DNA of 64,000 bases from Mucilaginibacter aurantiaciroseus (lineage in GTDB: Bacteria > Bacteroidota > Bacteroidia > Sphingobacteriales > Sphingobacteriaceae): the NCBI RefSeq assembly GCF_024055595.1, contig NZ_JAMXOF010000004.1, forward strand, positions 186,001 through 250,000, read 5' to 3'. Position numbers and translations under genes: made by a program. Of the stretch, positions 62,598 to 64,000 are shown in pieces (positions within the stretch are counted from its first letter, which is position 1; every line of letters begins with the position of its first letter). The notes beneath the pieces are model-generated. The model ran no database searches. It worked only from the letters and a program-made list of their open reading frames with translations, and was not told where the DNA came from.

Positions 62598-63662
62598 ATG
62601 ACCGACACACTGGACATAAAAATCACCAAAGCTGCTCACTCACGTTTAGCTGAGACAGATTTTAACACCCTGCCCTTTGGCAAGGTTTTCTCTGACCACA
62701 TGTTTTCTGCAGATTACATTGATGGCGAATGGAAAAATTTCGAGATCCTGCCATACGGCCCAATTCTAATGAGCCCGGCAATTTCTTCGCTGCATTATGG
62801 ACAGTCGTTTTTTGAAGGCATTAAAGCATACAAACATGCCGATGGCAAGGCTTCTATCTTCCGCCCGGACAAGAACGCCGCTCGCTTTAACAAATCGGCA
62901 GAGCGCCTTTGTATGCCTACCCTGCCCGAAGAGCTTTTTGTGCAAACTATTGCCGCCCTGGTTGATCTTGACCGCGATTGGATCCCTGCAAAAGCTAACC
63001 ACGCTTTATACATTCGTCCGTTCATGTTCGCTACCGACCCCTATTTGGGCGTAACGCCATCGGCTACATATAAATACATGGTTATTATTGGCCCGGTTGG
63101 CCCGTACTTTTCAAAACCGCTAAGGGTTAAAATAGAAACGCATTACACCCGCGCTGCCGAAGGTGGTATGGGTTACGCGAAAGCTGCCGGTAACTACGGT
63201 TCATCTATGCTGCCTGCCCGCAAAGCAACCGAAGAGGGCTTTGATCAATTGATTTGGACAGACGCCAAAGAACATAAATACATCGAAGAAATGGGTGCCG
63301 CTAACGCGATGTTCCTTTTAGATGGTAAACTGATCACTGCCGAAGCTAAAGACACCATCCTCGACGGCGTAACCCGCGATACGGTTATTGCTTTAGCCAA
63401 AAGCTGGGGCATCCCGGTTGAAGAGCGCAAGGTGTCTGTTGCTGAATTGATAGAAGGCGCTAAAAACGGTAAACTAACCGATGCTTTTGGTGCCGGTACT
63501 GCTGCAACTATTGCATCAGTAGCATCAATAAGCTTTGAAGGTGAGGAATACTTTTTGAGCGACCCTGCAACACGCGAATTTTCTAAACGGGTATTATCAA
63601 CCCTTGATGACATCAAATACGGCCGTACCGAAGATACCAACGGCTGGAATTACATGGTATAA
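62598..63662 (+). CDS. ilvE: Branched-chain amino acid aminotransferase
   Basis: 354 aa, fold type IV, in the longer group of BCATs (about 350-360 aa). LHYGQSFFEGIKAYKHADGK near residues 66-85 is the substrate region. AAGNYGSSMLPARKATEEGF near 196-215 carries the Schiff-base Lys, EEMGAANAMFLLDGKLIT follows, and GAGTAATIASVASI near 299-312 is the cofactor phosphate loop. It makes or degrades Leu, Ile and Val with 2-oxoglutarate. It is monocistronic, with a terminator just after. Confidence 0.95.
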   Translation: MTDTLDIKITKAAHSRLAETDFNTLPFGKVFSDHMFSADYIDGEWKNFEILPYGPILMSPAISSLHYGQSFFEGIKAYKHADGKASIFRPDKNAARFNKSAERLCMPTLPEELFVQTIAALVDLDRDWIPAKANHALYIRPFMFATDPYLGVTPSATYKYMVIIGPVGPYFSKPLRVKIETHYTRAAEGGMGYAKAAGNYGSSMLPARKATEEGFDQLIWTDAKEHKYIEEMGAANAMFLLDGKLITAEAKDTILDGVTRDTVIALAKSWGIPVEERKVSVAELIEGAKNGKLTDAFGAGTAATIASVASISFEGEEYFLSDPATREFSKRVLSTLDDIKYGRTEDTNGWNYMV

Positions 63663-63682
63663 TTACAAATTGAATTATATAG

Positions 63683-63710
63683 ATAAGCCCTGCAGAAATG
63701 CGGGGCTTAT
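63683..63710 (+). terminator. Rho-independent terminator of ilvE
   Basis: ATAAGCCC and GGGCTTAT arms around TGCAGAAATGCG, followed by TTTGGTTTTTG. A half R2 element (CGTCATTGCGAGGCACGGAG, 63741-63760) follows. Confidence 0.8.
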
Positions 63711-63774
63711 TTGGTTTTTGTTACGTCTAATAATAAACCACGTCATTGCGAGGCACGGAGAAAAAAGGGTGGCC

Positions 63775-64000
63775 CTACACCGTCGCCTCCACCACAATAT
63801 ATGGCGAAAGTGCTTTACTATCCACAGGGATGACCTTGGTGAATACCTTACCTGCCACCCAAATAGCTTTTACAATAGCTTTAGACAGTGATTTCTGTTC
63901 TGATTTATTCTCCAGCCATACAGTAAATTTGCCGTGGTAGTAGGCTTTAATATCTTTTAGGCCAAGGGCTTTGCAACTATCGCGCAGTAGGTCGAGGTCC
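63775..64000 (-). CDS. Unrecognised protein, C-terminal part
   Basis: The gene enters from the right edge and ends with TAG at 63775-63777, leaving 75 visible codons. The fragment (LDLLRDSCKALGLKDIKAYY, then KFTVWLENKSEQKSLSKAIV, ending IVVEATV) looks like a small alpha/beta domain. No family is recognised. The frame is open throughout and of normal composition. Confidence 0.5.
   Translation of the reverse strand, partial: DLDLLRDSCKALGLKDIKAYYHGKFTVWLENKSEQKSLSKAIVKAIWVAGKVFTKVIPVDSKALSPYIVVEATV

Noticed and set aside
63604..63891. 95-codon plus-strand frame at the right edge
   Set aside because: It overlaps the end of ilvE, its terminator and an R2 fragment; the minus-strand frame ending at 63775 is more convincing.

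Overview
The window looks like chromosome from a member of the Bacteroidetes, most likely family Sphingobacteriaceae and close to Mucilaginibacter. This rests on gldJ and porV of the gliding/type IX secretion machinery, an IPExxxVDY-family gene beside pyk and acpP, a fused isobutyryl-CoA mutase (icmF), LytS/LytTR signalling, TAnnTTTG-type promoter boxes very close to start codons, and dense intergenic palindromic repeats. No rRNA, tRNA, CRISPR array or prophage was recognised.

Layout. 1-351 is the 5' part of typA (minus). 530-7199 is an amidoligase cluster: two alpha/beta-hydrolases, an ATP-grasp enzyme, a YbdK/GCS2 carboxylate-amine ligase, a class I glutamine amidotransferase and a second ATP-grasp-like protein, interrupted by palindromic elements and a dead GIY-YIG nuclease gene. 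7252-10853 holds a FeoB-associated small protein and a GH18-like/NodB/GT2 fusion. 10926-14456 is ispF-porV diverging from gldJ. 14831-16815 carries YkuK, a sulfurtransferase and an SRPBCC protein. 16940-22386 is a minus-strand operon of acyltransferase, CE7 esterase, outer-membrane barrel and TPR protein. 22632-23582 is a YhcC-type radical SAM protein.

24063-27357 is the most unusual stretch: an AT-rich block bounded by 32-bp inverted repeats (31/32 identical), with two unknown genes reading in from the left and four small or unknown genes reading in from the right, and no transposase. 27900-29120 is non-coding and repeat-laden, including a 46-bp tandem array. icmF (29122-32595) has been invaded in frame twice by the same palindromic repeat. 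An ABC transporter (32858-35306) is flanked by two similar GTCCG elements and followed by a frameshifted YcxB-like gene.

36335-48565 is mostly core metabolism and housekeeping: thioredoxin-like protein, pyk, IPExxxVDY, acpP-fabF-rnc (lipid synthesis plus RNase III), yicC-gmk-nadD, miaE and a LytS/LytTR two-component pair. A deleted response-regulator pseudogene follows. 48920-63662 carries a flavin monooxygenase, an RsmI-like methyltransferase, an aminotransferase, an acyl desaturase, PA2169 and DUF892-type stress proteins, ku, a SerB-like/ACT fusion, a universal stress protein, a ClC channel, tryptophan 2,3-dioxygenase and ilvE. The right edge cuts an unrecognised minus-strand gene.

Repeats fall into three recurring families, named here R1 (GTCAT...ATGAC ends), R2 (CATTGC/GCAATG ends with an AATCTCAGC core) and R3 (CCCCTCTAAATCTCCCC/GGGGAG type). 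They sit between genes, at the ends of genes and, in icmF and the amidotransferase gene, inside coding sequence.
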